Shown in pieces: positions 43,103 through 51,191 of a DNA stretch of 61,332 nucleotides. Below the pieces are notes generated by a model, which saw only the letters and a program-made list of their open reading frames with translations, was not told the DNA's origin and did no database searches. The first letter of the stretch is position 1; the number at the start of each line of letters is the position of its first letter. A program made the translations under genes and the position numbers. This DNA is from an uncultured Clostridia bacterium (GTDB taxonomy: Bacteria > Bacillota > Clostridia > Oscillospirales > Oscillospiraceae): contig CAMWFH010000016.1 of NCBI GenBank assembly GCA_947173485.1, positions 1-61,332 of the forward strand, in the 5' to 3' direction.

Positions 43103-44188
43103 ATGTCCACCAATGTCCAGCGGCTGCCCGCGGAGGAGCTCTACCAGCGGGAGCTGGAGGCCCTCATCTCCGCGGAGCATGACGCCGTGCCCACCGGCTG
43201 GCGCCTGTCCCCCCGGTCGGTGCTGATCTACCTCACCGGCGGGGAGACGGTGAAGGGCGTGGAGATCACCCCCAAGTATATGGGCAACCGCCGCCTGGTG
43301 GAGATCGCCATCGCCACCCTGGTGACGGACCGGGCCCTGCTGCTGATCGGCGAGCCGGGCACCGCCAAGAGCTGGCTCTCGGAGCATCTGGCCGCCGCCA
43401 TCAACGGCGATTCCACCAAGGTGGTCCAGGGCACTGCCGGCACCACCGAGGAGCAGATCCGCTACTCCTGGAACTACGCCATGCTGATCGCCAAGGGCCC
43501 CAGCCCGGAGGCCATGGTGAAGAGCCCGGTCTACCGGGCCATGGAGACCGGGACCATCGCCCGGGTGGAGGAGATCTCCCGGTGCGCCAGCGAGGTCCAG
43601 GACGCGCTGATCTCCATCCTGTCGGAGAAGCGGCTGAGCGTGCCGGAGCTGGGGATGGAGGTCCCCGCCCAGAAGGGCTTCTCCGTCATCGCCACCGCCA
43701 ACACCCGGGACAAGGGCGTCAACGATATGTCCGCCGCCCTGAAGCGGCGGTTCAACATCGTGGTCCTGCCCACCCCCGCCGACATGGCCACGGAGATGGA
43801 GATCGTGCGGACGAGGGTGGCCCAGCTCTCCGCCGGACTGGACCTCTTCGCCGCCCAGCCGGATGAGGACACGGTGGAGAAGGTGGTCACCATCTTCCGG
43901 GAGCTGCGCTTTGGCGCCACCCTGGACGGCAAGCAGAAGCTCAAGACCACCTCCGGCGTCCTCTCCACCGCCGAGGCCATCTCCCTCCTGGCCAACTCCA
44001 TGGCCTTAGCCGGCAGCTTCGGCAGCGGCTCCATCTCCGCCAGCGACCTGGCCGCCGCCCTCCAGGGGGCTGTGATCAAGGACGAGGAGAAGGACAAGGT
44101 CTCCTGGAAGGAGTACCTGGAGAACGTGATGAAAAAACGGGGCAGCGCCTGGCTCCCCCTCTACCGGGCCTGCCGGGAGCTGGGGTGA
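43103..44188 (+). CDS. MoxR-type AAA+ ATPase (YehL-like)
   Basis: The protein has 361 residues; ATG 43103 has AAAGGAG 9 bases upstream. Walker A is GEPGTAKS at 83-90. The expected Walker B is replaced by ARVEEISRC, keeping one Glu but with Val where Asp is usual; other members of this subgroup may share this. Sensor 1 is SVIATANTRDKG, and the Arg finger region is ALKRRF. MoxR ATPases work with vWA proteins to remodel or load cofactors on target proteins. The ATPase gene overlaps the DUF5682 gene. Confidence 0.88.
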   Translation: MSTNVQRLPAEELYQRELEALISAEHDAVPTGWRLSPRSVLIYLTGGETVKGVEITPKYMGNRRLVEIAIATLVTDRALLLIGEPGTAKSWLSEHLAAAINGDSTKVVQGTAGTTEEQIRYSWNYAMLIAKGPSPEAMVKSPVYRAMETGTIARVEEISRCASEVQDALISILSEKRLSVPELGMEVPAQKGFSVIATANTRDKGVNDMSAALKRRFNIVVLPTPADMATEMEIVRTRVAQLSAGLDLFAAQPDEDTVEKVVTIFRELRFGATLDGKQKLKTTSGVLSTAEAISLLANSMALAGSFGSGSISASDLAAALQGAVIKDEEKDKVSWKEYLENVMKKRGSAWLPLYRACRELG

Positions 44189-46437
44189 TGAAGGGCCAGC
44201 TCTTCGGGGTGCGCCACCTGTCCCCAGCGGCGGCCCACCATCTGCGCCAGGCCCTGGACCGGGCTAGACCGGAGCTGGTGCTGGTGGAGGGGCCCAGCGA
44301 TCTGAACGAGCAGATGCCCTGGCTCTGCCACCCAGAGACCAGGTTCCCGGTGGCCATCCTGGCCTACACCAAGGCCCCGCCGGTGCGCACCATCCTATAC
44401 CCCTTCGCCGTCTACTCCCCAGAGATCCAGGCCATCCTCTGGGCCCACGAGCACAAGGTGCCCTGCCGGTTCATGGACCTGCCCTCGGGGGTCTTTCTGG
44501 CCCTGGCCCAGGTCCAGCCGGAGGAGGCGGAGGAGGAGAGCGGGGACACCACGGAGGCGGTCTACCGCCGGCTGGAGACCCTGACCGGCGAGGACCACGA
44601 CACCTTCTGGGAGCGGCACTTCGAGCAGACCGCCGGCAGCTACCAGGACGCCTGCAACGCCTTCGGCCAGCAGCTGCGGCTGACCGCCGCCGATGATGAG
44701 CTCCAAACGGCGGAGACCCTGGTCCGGGAGGCCTATATGAAGCGGGCGATCTGCCAGGCGGTGGCGGAGGGGGTGCCGGAGGAGAAGATCTTCTGCGTCT
44801 GCGGGGCCTTCCATGTGGAGGGACTGCGGGAGAACGCGCCCATGACCGATGAGGAGGAGGCCGCCCTTCCCTGCTTGGACTGCGCCGCCACCCTGATGCC
44901 CTACTCCTACTACCGCCTCTCCTCCCGGTCCGGCTATGGCGCGGGCAACAAGGCCCCGGCCTACTTCGAGCTGGCCTGGGAGGCCCTCCAGAGCGGCAGC
45001 CTGGAGAACGCCGCCTACCTCTACCTGACCCGGCTGGCCAAGGCCCACCGGAAGGCGGGGAACCTGGTCTCCTCCGCCGAGGTCATCGAGGCCATGCGCC
45101 TCTCCCAGGTCCTGTGCCGCCTGCGGGGCAGCCCCTATCCGGCCCTCCAGGACCTGCGGGACGCCTCTGTGGCCACCATGGGCCACGGCAGCTTCTCCGA
45201 GCTGGCCGTAGCGGCGGCGGACACGGAGATCGGCAAAAAGATCGGCTACCTGCCGGAGGGGGTCAACCGGACCAGCGTCCAGGAGGACTTCTACCGGCAG
45301 CTGAAGGCCCTGCGGCTGGAGAAGTTCCGCTCCGCCGAGGCCCAGCGGCTGGACCTGGACCTGCGGGAGAAACTGAACGTCCGCTCCGCCGGGGCGGCCC
45401 TGATCGACCTCCACCGATCCTTCTTCCTCCACCGCCTGCGGGTCCTGGGCATCCACTTCGCCACGCCCCTGCCCTCCCGGCAGGAGGGGGCCAACTGGGG
45501 GGAGTATTGGGAGACCCGGTGGACGCCGGAGGCGGAGATCGAGATCGTGGAGTCGGCCCTGATGGGGGACACCATCGAGGGCGCGGCCGCTTTCGCTTTG
45601 AAGGAGCGGGCGGACGGCAGCAGCCGCATCCAGGAGGCCGCCGCCATCTTCCATGACGCCTTCCTCTGCGGGATGCCCGCTGCCGCCTCCCATGCCCTGA
45701 CGGTGCTCCAGAGCCTCAGCGTGGACGCCGCCGCCCTGGCGGAGGTGGCGGAGACCGCCTCCCGTCTTAGCCTGGTGGCCCGGTACAGCGACCTGCGCCG
45801 GTTCGACCACAAGCCCATCCTCCCCCTGCTCCACCAGCTCTACCTCCGGGCCTGCCTGACCCTGGAGGATGCCTGCATCTGCGACAGCAAGGCCGCCCTG
45901 GCGGTGACGGACGCCATGGACAAGCTCAACGCCCTCCAGCTCAACCACGACTTCCTGGAGGAGGACCGGTGGCTGGAGCTGCTCTCCACCGTGTCCGACC
46001 GGGACGACCTGAACACCCGCTGCTCCGGCTTTGCCATGGCGATCCTGCTGGAGCGGGGCAAGGCCGACGAGGCCCTGCTGGCCCGGGAGGTCTCCCGGCG
46101 GCTCTCCCCCGGTGTGCCGGCGGAGCTGGGGGCCGGGTGGTTCGAGGGGCTGGCGGGGAAGAACCGCTACGCCCTCATCGCCCGGCTGAGCCTGTGGCGG
46201 CACCTGGACAGCTACCTCTCCACCTTGGACGAGACGGACTTCCGCCGGGCCCTGGTCTTTCTCCGGCGGGCCTTCGCCGACTTCTCCCCCACGGAGAAGA
46301 ACGACATCGCGGAGAACCTGGGGGAGATCTGGGGCGTGGACGCCAGCCAAGCGGCGGAGCTGCTGATGCGGGACACCACCGCCGAGGAGAAGGAGATCCT
46401 GGACGGACTGGACGAGTTCGATTTTGACGACATTTAA
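44188..46437 (+). CDS. DUF5682 family protein (YehM-like)
   Basis: The protein has 749 residues. The start overlaps the ATPase stop in TGATG; a GTG at 44185 is equally close. The N-terminus GVRHLSPAAAHHLRQALDRARPELVLVEGPSDL is the family signature, followed by FPVAILAYT and CVCGAFHVEG near residue 210. The N-terminal portion may be an enzyme-like TIM-barrel fold with conserved His/Glu/Asp, but no activity is established. It is always seen beside the MoxR and vWA genes. Confidence 0.85.
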   Translation: MKGQLFGVRHLSPAAAHHLRQALDRARPELVLVEGPSDLNEQMPWLCHPETRFPVAILAYTKAPPVRTILYPFAVYSPEIQAILWAHEHKVPCRFMDLPSGVFLALAQVQPEEAEEESGDTTEAVYRRLETLTGEDHDTFWERHFEQTAGSYQDACNAFGQQLRLTAADDELQTAETLVREAYMKRAICQAVAEGVPEEKIFCVCGAFHVEGLRENAPMTDEEEAALPCLDCAATLMPYSYYRLSSRSGYGAGNKAPAYFELAWEALQSGSLENAAYLYLTRLAKAHRKAGNLVSSAEVIEAMRLSQVLCRLRGSPYPALQDLRDASVATMGHGSFSELAVAAADTEIGKKIGYLPEGVNRTSVQEDFYRQLKALRLEKFRSAEAQRLDLDLREKLNVRSAGAALIDLHRSFFLHRLRVLGIHFATPLPSRQEGANWGEYWETRWTPEAEIEIVESALMGDTIEGAAAFALKERADGSSRIQEAAAIFHDAFLCGMPAAASHALTVLQSLSVDAAALAEVAETASRLSLVARYSDLRRFDHKPILPLLHQLYLRACLTLEDACICDSKAALAVTDAMDKLNALQLNHDFLEEDRWLELLSTVSDRDDLNTRCSGFAMAILLERGKADEALLAREVSRRLSPGVPAELGAGWFEGLAGKNRYALIARLSLWRHLDSYLSTLDETDFRRALVFLRRAFADFSPTEKNDIAENLGEIWGVDASQAAELLMRDTTAEEKEILDGLDEFDFDDI

Positions 46438-46450
46438 GGAGGAAGCCGCG

Positions 46451-47605
46451 ATGGAACAACAAATGACCCGCTGGCGGCTGATCCTGGGGGCAGAGAGCCA
46501 GGCGCGCTTCCAGCGGATGGGGATCGATGGCCTCAGCCAGGAGGAGCTGCTGATGGACGGGGCCCTCTCCGCCATCTATGGCGGCACCGGCGCCGCCGGC
46601 GGTCCAGGCGCGGACCACAGCCCCAGCGCCCCCCATATCTCCAAATGGCTGGGGGACCTGCGCGCCCTCTTCGACCCGGAGATGGTGGCAGTGGTCCAGA
46701 ACGACGCCATCGAGCGGAAGGGCTGGAAGCAGCTGCTGCTGGAGCCGGAGCTGCTGGAGGGGCTGGAGCCGGACCTGAACATGGCCTCCACCCTGCTGAT
46801 GCTGAAGGACCAGATCCCCAAGAAGTCCAAGGAGGCCGCCCGAGCCTTCATACGCAAGATCGTGGAGGCGATCGATAAGATGCTGGCGGAGGACGTCCGC
46901 CGGGCGGTGACCGCCGCCCTGAACCGCCGGGCCCACTCTCCCCTGCCCTCCGCCGCCGCTATCGACTTTCCCTATACGATACGGCGCAATCTGCGCAACT
47001 ACAACGAGGAGTTATCGACCATCATCCCGGAGCGGGTCTACTTCTTCGACCGCTCCAGCCGGGTCAACCGCTGGCACGTCATCTTGGATATCGACCAGAG
47101 CGGCTCCATGGGCCAGTCCATCATCTATTCCTCGGTGATGGCCTGCATCCTGGCCTCTATGTCCGCCGTCTCCACCAGCGTGGTGGCTTTCGACACGGAG
47201 ATCATGGACCTGACCCCCCTCTGTGCCGACCCGGTGGACCTGCTCTTCGGGTTCCAGATGGGGGGCGGGACGGATATCGCCAAATCCATCGCCTACTGCC
47301 AGAGCCTGGTGGAGACCCCCTCCAAGACCCTCTTCTTCCTGATCTCGGACCTGATGGAGGGGGGCAACCGGGCGGCGCTGCTGCGGCGTCTGGAGGAGAT
47401 GAAGGACGACGGGGCCACCGTGATCGTCCTGCTGGCCATCGCCGATGGCGGCCGGCCCTTCTACGATGAGCAGACCGCCCAGCGGATCGCCGCCATGGGC
47501 ATCCCCTGCTTCGCCTGCACGCCGGAAAAGCTGCCGCTGCTGCTGGAACGGGCCCTGAAGGGCCAGAGCCTGGAGGAGTTGGCCAAAAAGACTACCAAGT
47601 CATAG
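46451..47605 (+). CDS. vWA-domain protein of the MoxR system (YehP-like)
   Basis: The protein has 384 residues; ATG 46451 has AAGGAGG 8 bases upstream. The N-terminal half is helical. The vWA domain begins near residue 205, with MIDAS DQSGSMG (about 214-220), Thr in GGGTDI and LISDLMEGG for the third metal-coordinating segment. It completes the MoxR/DUF5682/vWA core. No membrane segment is seen, so the complex acts in the cytoplasm. Confidence 0.88.
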   Translation: MEQQMTRWRLILGAESQARFQRMGIDGLSQEELLMDGALSAIYGGTGAAGGPGADHSPSAPHISKWLGDLRALFDPEMVAVVQNDAIERKGWKQLLLEPELLEGLEPDLNMASTLLMLKDQIPKKSKEAARAFIRKIVEAIDKMLAEDVRRAVTAALNRRAHSPLPSAAAIDFPYTIRRNLRNYNEELSTIIPERVYFFDRSSRVNRWHVILDIDQSGSMGQSIIYSSVMACILASMSAVSTSVVAFDTEIMDLTPLCADPVDLLFGFQMGGGTDIAKSIAYCQSLVETPSKTLFFLISDLMEGGNRAALLRRLEEMKDDGATVIVLLAIADGGRPFYDEQTAQRIAAMGIPCFACTPEKLPLLLERALKGQSLEELAKKTTKS

Positions 47606-47758
47606 GAAAACGGACCGTGTATCCAATAAGCAACAGTAAAAAGTCTCTTTTCTCTTTCGTGTTGAGAAACGCTTATAATAATTTCCCATCGTCAAAATGA
47701 CGGAATGGGCAGCGAGCCAGGGATGGCTCATTGCCCGAAAAACGGAAATTTGTACCGC

Positions 47759-48106
47759 TCACCAGTGCAGCACACATTTACCAGTGGCGCCCTCAAATTT
47801 CCAGAGTAAAAAGTACCTGTTTTTTGCATCTAACTCTATTGTGCTCGTAGGGGACCGCCGGTTTAACTCTACTAACGGTTCCTTTTTTGTATTCAATAGA
47901 ATCACCTTTGCATCTCCCTTTGATAACTGCGTATCCAGAGTAAATTTATATGTCCTGCTTTCAGAAAACCTTCCCATGTGTTTGATTCAGCCAGTGCAAG
48001 AATCCAAAGTCACTTTATCTGCATCTCGACAGGGACGAAACACAAATAGGATTGCAGTAATGCATTTTGATACGGCGATGCTCCGAAAATATTGCCATAT
48101 ATTCAA
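47759..48106 (-). pseudogene. Small secreted-type protein gene with in-frame TGA
   Basis: A 116-codon frame runs from TTG 48106, with GGAGGGG 7 bases upstream, to the stop at 47759. It is broken by TGA at 47987-47989. The distal 72 residues look like a conserved Clostridial domain (TYKFTLDTQLSKGDAKVILL ... LLWKFEGATGKCVLHW). The N-terminus (CITAILFVFRPC) could be a degraded lipoprotein signal. A clean promoter (48153-48181) remains. An ATG at 47977 could allow the distal part to be made. Confidence 0.6.
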
Positions 48107-48152
48107 TGTCCTACCCCTCCAATCCTAAAGTCAGATCCCGGTTTGTCAACCG

Positions 48153-48181
48153 ATTATATCACGAACTTTTTTCTGCTTCAA
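48153..48181 (-). promoter_or_regulatory. Promoter of the decayed small gene
   Basis: On the minus strand, TTGAAG (48176-48181), a 17-base spacer and TATAAT (48153-48158) lie about 47 bases before the TTG. Confidence 0.75.
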
Positions 48182-48254
48182 GTGGCTGTTCGTGAAATCG
48201 CCAATGGCTGGAGCCGCCAACACGAAAGAGAAAAGGGACAGTAAAAAACATCTA

Positions 48255-48283
48255 TTGACAAGACAATAAGAATTGCGTATACT
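48255..48283 (+). promoter_or_regulatory. Consensus promoter of the RNA-NYN unit
   Basis: TTGACA (48255-48260), a 17-base spacer and TATACT (48278-48283) predict a start near 48290. It is among the strongest promoters in the window. Confidence 0.9.
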
Positions 48284-48289
48284 AGAAAT

Positions 48290-48381
48290 GTAGCAATGCT
48301 ACAAAGCCTGCTAAACAGGCCCCTGGTAGTAAGCTCCCCAAGTATACGGGGCAAGCTGAATCCTGGGGCCTTATTATTTTT
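48290..48381 (+). ncRNA. Structured RNA upstream of the NYN nuclease gene, ending in a terminator
   Basis: From the predicted start, the RNA can fold GTAGC/GCTAC (48290-48302), GCCTG/CAGGC (48306-48320) and CCCC/GGGG with AGCT arms (about 48332-48357). An outer stem AGGCCCC/GGGGCCT (48317-48323 with 48365-48371) is followed by TTATTATTTTT (48371-48381). This is a compact about 92-base RNA ending in an intrinsic terminator, 17 bases before the NYN start. It may be an antitoxin-like or regulatory RNA, or an attenuator leader. I could not match it to a known family. Confidence 0.6.
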
Positions 48382-48398
48382 GTAAGGATGTGATCTCG

Positions 48399-49087
48399 GT
48401 GTCTAAAACAGCGATCCTGATCGATGGTGGCTTTTACCGCAAACGGGCCAAACATCTTTGGGGCGAGAAAAGCGCAGAAGACAGGGCCAAGGAACTGGAA
48501 GCATATTGCAAAGCGCATTTATACCATCAACAAAAACGGGAGCCAAACAGGCAGTTGTATAGAATATTTTATTACGACTGTTCTCCTATCGGCCGTAAGA
48601 GCGTATACCACCCTCTCACTCAAAAGAATGTGGACTTAGATAGATCCGATACATATACTTGGTCTACCATTTTTCTTGCTGAATTGAAACACCGGCGAAA
48701 GTTTGCGCTCCGTCTCGGTGAGCTGTCAGAGCAGATGTATTATAATCTTCGGCCCGAGGTCACAAAAAACTCATGCAAAGGAAGATCAGCATCGAGGATC
48801 TAAGTGAAAAGGATTTTGTTTTTGTCGCCCAACAGAAAGGGGTCGATATGCGAATCGGCATCGATATCGCTTCTATGACTTATAAAAAGCAGGTAGATCA
48901 AATGATCTTGATCGCTGGTGACAGCGATTTCGTTCCGGCTGCAAAAATGGCCCGCCGCGAAGGGATCGATCTCATCTTAGATCCAATGTGGGCCGATATC
49001 AGGCCCAGCTTATTTGAACATATCGATGGTCTAAGTTCGATGTGGGGAAAAAGGCCGACTGCGCCCAGCCCAACAGATGGTCCCTAA
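48399..49087 (+). pseudogene. NYN-domain (LabA/DUF88-like) nuclease, frameshifted
   Basis: The expected protein has about 229 residues. The N-terminal half is in one frame (AILIDGGFYRKRAKHLWG, first catalytic Asp), and the C-terminal half in another (VDMRIGIDIAS, ILIAGDSDFVPAAK, remaining acidic residues). The frame changes in an A6 run at 48764-48769; adding one A restores VTKKLMQRKISIEDL. The GTG at 48399 is preferred, 10 bases after AAGGA; a GTG at 48390 is too close to it. NYN proteins are PIN-like RNases. Both halves are well conserved, so the lesion is recent, a sequencing error, or a slippage site. Confidence 0.75.
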
Positions 49088-49162
49088 TAAAAGGAACCTA
49101 TTGGGGAGGAAAATGTCGAATGCAAAGTGGACCGCCCCAGTAAAAACGGACAATAGACAAAA
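49088..49162 (+). other. Short gap with a truncated ORF and IS-end-like sequence
   Basis: After the NYN gene, GGGGAGG precedes an ATG at 49113 that opens only 22 codons and runs into the terminator hairpin at 49163. The bases from 49128 (TGGACCGCCCCAGTAAAAA) resemble an insertion-sequence end and contain a further AGTAAAAA copy. A truncated gene joined to an IS scar is possible but unproven. Confidence 0.3.
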
Positions 49163-49198
49163 GGCCCCCTGTGTAGAATAATAACTACATAGGGGGCC
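49163..49198 (-). terminator. Terminator of the DUF1015-ispE-nfi-DUF3887 operon
   Basis: A 14-bp stem with one wobble (49163-49176 with 49185-49198) is followed on the minus strand by TTTTG. It lies 27 bases after the DUF3887 stop and may also act on the plus strand. Confidence 0.8.
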
Positions 49199-49224
49199 GT
49201 ATCGTTTATCCGATGGTCTATCCG

Positions 49225-49620
49225 CTATTTTTTCTCGATCCGCAGTCCGATCAGCGCCATATCCGGGTCGAAGGCCACCTCGAACAGCACCCGCCGCTTC
49301 TCGTACTTGGCCAGCACCACCGCCACGGCGAAGTCCTCTCCATCGCTCTCCCGGCCGGTGGCCATGGCGTCATCGATCTCCTTGTAGGCCCCCGCCTTGG
49401 CCGCGGCGGTCTCCAGCAGCGTGCGCAGCTGGTCCCCTGTGACGGAGATATCCTCCCGGAACGCCTCCGCCACGGCGTCATACTCCCCCCGGACCAGGGA
49501 GATGACCACCTCCCGGCCAGCGTCCAGCACGGTCTCCTCCTCCATCCCCTCCGGCAGGGGCTTGCCCTGACAGCCGGTGAGGACCACGATACAGAGCAGC
49601 AGCAGCAGAAGCTTTCTCAT
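49225..49620 (-). CDS. DUF3887-type lipoprotein
   Basis: The protein has 131 residues. The signal ends in a lipobox VLTGC. The mature part (FREDISVTGDQLRTLLE ... YKEIDDAMATG ... AVVLAKYEKRRVLFEVAFD) fits DUF3887, an NTF2-like fold. It is surface-anchored and of unknown role. It overlaps nfi by 4 bases. Confidence 0.8.
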   Translation of the reverse strand: MRKLLLLLLCIVVLTGCQGKPLPEGMEEETVLDAGREVVISLVRGEYDAVAEAFREDISVTGDQLRTLLETAAAKAGAYKEIDDAMATGRESDGEDFAVAVVLAKYEKRRVLFEVAFDPDMALIGLRIEKK

Positions 49621-50318
49621 GGGATCCTTCCTTTCAAATGTTCCCGCTGGATATGGGTCTCCAGGTCCGCGTACCGGGTGGGGATGGGGATATGGCTCTC
49701 CCGGTCCGTCAGAGACAACGCCAGCGCCGTGGCCGTGTCCAGCGTCACATAGTTGCCCACGGACACATACACCGGCCGCACGTCCGTATGGGTGCGGACC
49801 GCCCGGCCCAGCACCTCGCCGTCCAGGGCGATGTCTCCCCAGGCGCCGGCCTGCCGGTCCGGCGGGGTCAAAACGGCACCCTGTACCCGAAAATAGTGCT
49901 TGGCAACACCGATAGCCGGCGCGTCCAGGTAGAAGGAGGCATGGGTGGCCAGGCCCATCCGGCGGGGATGGAGGAAGCCGTTGCCGTCAAAGAAGAACAG
50001 GTCCGGCCAGGTCTCCAGCCGCCCCGCCGCCTCCAGCACCAGAGGCAGCTCCCGAAAGGCCAGACAGCCGGGGATATAGGGGAAGGTCACCGGCCCCGCC
50101 GCGTGGCGCTTCTCGATCACGGCGCGGCTGGCGCAGTCGATGAGCACGATGCAGCACACCGCCTGCTCCCCGCCGCTGGCCTGCCAGTAGGCGATATCCA
50201 CCCCCGCCACGGTATCCACACGATCCAGCCGGTCCTTCTGGTCGATCCCGGCCAAAAGCTCCCGCTGGACGGCGATACACGCCGCCTCGGTACGGGCGGC
50301 ACAGTCGAAGGCCCTCAT
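49617..50318 (-). CDS. nfi: Endonuclease V
   Basis: The protein has 233 residues. It cleaves DNA beside deaminated bases such as inosine. The catalytic Asp in VAGVDIAY, the FPYIPGCLAFRELP loop and FFDGNGFLHPRRMGLATHASF with the second Asp are intact. It overlaps ispE by 4 bases. Confidence 0.95.
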   Translation of the reverse strand: MRAFDCAARTEAACIAVQRELLAGIDQKDRLDRVDTVAGVDIAYWQASGGEQAVCCIVLIDCASRAVIEKRHAAGPVTFPYIPGCLAFRELPLVLEAAGRLETWPDLFFFDGNGFLHPRRMGLATHASFYLDAPAIGVAKHYFRVQGAVLTPPDRQAGAWGDIALDGEVLGRAVRTHTDVRPVYVSVGNYVTLDTATALALSLTDRESHIPIPTRYADLETHIQREHLKGRIP

Positions 50319-51166
50319 GCCGGCCCCACCGGTCTCGCCGTATAGGTGCGGCGGTAGCGGCGGGCCAGGCAGGCCGCGGCCTCCTGGGCGGGGCCCGCCT
50401 CCCGGAAGATGCCGAACACCGTGGGCCCCGAGCCGGACATAGCGGCCCCCAGGGCCCCCAGGTCCAGCAGGGCGCTCTTGATCTCCCGGACCTCCTGGCA
50501 GCGCCGGGGCAGGAAGTCCTCGAACACGTTATAGAGCCGGTGAGCGACGCCGTCCAGGTCCCCCGCTTTCAGGGCGGCGAGCATCCCGGCGGTATCGGGG
50601 TGGCACCGGGTGGGCTTCACCGCCCGGAACAGCTCCGGTGTGGAGATGGGGAAATCCGGCTTGCAGAGGACGATATGGCACATAGGCAGCGCCGGCAGGT
50701 CCGTCAGCACCTCGCCCCGGCCCTCCGCCAGGGCCGTACCGCCCCGGACGCAGTAGGGCACATCGCTGCCCACCGCCGCCCCGATCCGCTCCAGCGCCTC
50801 CCGGGGCATCGGGTACAGCCGGCCCAGGGCCCGCAGGACCGCCGCGCCATCACTGCTGCCGCCAGCCATGCCGGCGCAGACGGGGATCCGCTTTTTGAGC
50901 TGGATATGGAGCCCCGGCGGCTGGACCCCGGCCTCCCGAAAGAAGGCCAGGGCCGCCTTGACCGCCAGGTTGTCCCCGTTCCGGGGCAGGTAGTCCAGGT
51001 CCGCCCGGACCGTGACGCCGCCCGTCTCCCTGGTCTCGACAGACACCTCATCGAAGAGGTCCACCGACTGCATCACCATCCGCAGATCGTGGTAGCCATC
51101 CGGCCGCTTGCCCAGGATATCCAAGGTCAGATTGAGTTTCGCGTATGCCCGCTCTGTGCAGACCAT
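50315..51166 (-). CDS. ispE: 4-diphosphocytidyl-2-C-methyl-D-erythritol kinase
   Basis: The protein has 283 residues. It phosphorylates CDP-ME in the MEP isoprenoid pathway. The GHMP motif AGMAGGSSDGAAVLRAL is intact, as is the N-terminal AYAKLNLTLDI. It is downstream of a DUF1015 gene (gap 25 bases) and upstream of nfi. Confidence 0.96.
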   Translation of the reverse strand: MVCTERAYAKLNLTLDILGKRPDGYHDLRMVMQSVDLFDEVSVETRETGGVTVRADLDYLPRNGDNLAVKAALAFFREAGVQPPGLHIQLKKRIPVCAGMAGGSSDGAAVLRALGRLYPMPREALERIGAAVGSDVPYCVRGGTALAEGRGEVLTDLPALPMCHIVLCKPDFPISTPELFRAVKPTRCHPDTAGMLAALKAGDLDGVAHRLYNVFEDFLPRRCQEVREIKSALLDLGALGAAMSGSGPTVFGIFREAGPAQEAAACLARRYRRTYTARPVGPA

Positions 51167-51191
51167 GAGAGACCTCCCCTAAAAGTGCCCA

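Larger units (their letters stand above)
47633..48247. mobile_element. Possible small inverted-repeat element with 10-bp direct repeats
   Basis: Inverted repeats match 20 of 21 bases: 47644-47664 and 48218-48238 (CTTTTCTCTTTCGTGTTG in the core). Outside them lies the same 10-base sequence ACAGTAAAAA at 47633-47642 and 48238-48247, in direct orientation, like a target duplication. The enclosed 570 bases hold a decayed minus-strand gene and no transposase. This looks like a non-autonomous element or a cargo cassette. The right direct repeat overlaps the inverted repeat by one base, so the exact ends are uncertain. Confidence 0.5.

Noticed and set aside
44395..46575. A 726-codon minus-strand frame
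   Set aside because: It is antisense to the DUF5682 gene, of biased composition and without support.
47987..47989. In-frame TGA as selenocysteine
   Set aside because: No stem-loop typical of a bacterial SECIS was noticed directly downstream and the family is not known to use selenium; decay is simpler.
49128..49152. Complete insertion sequence
   Set aside because: Only an end-like stretch is present; there is no transposase or second end within reach.
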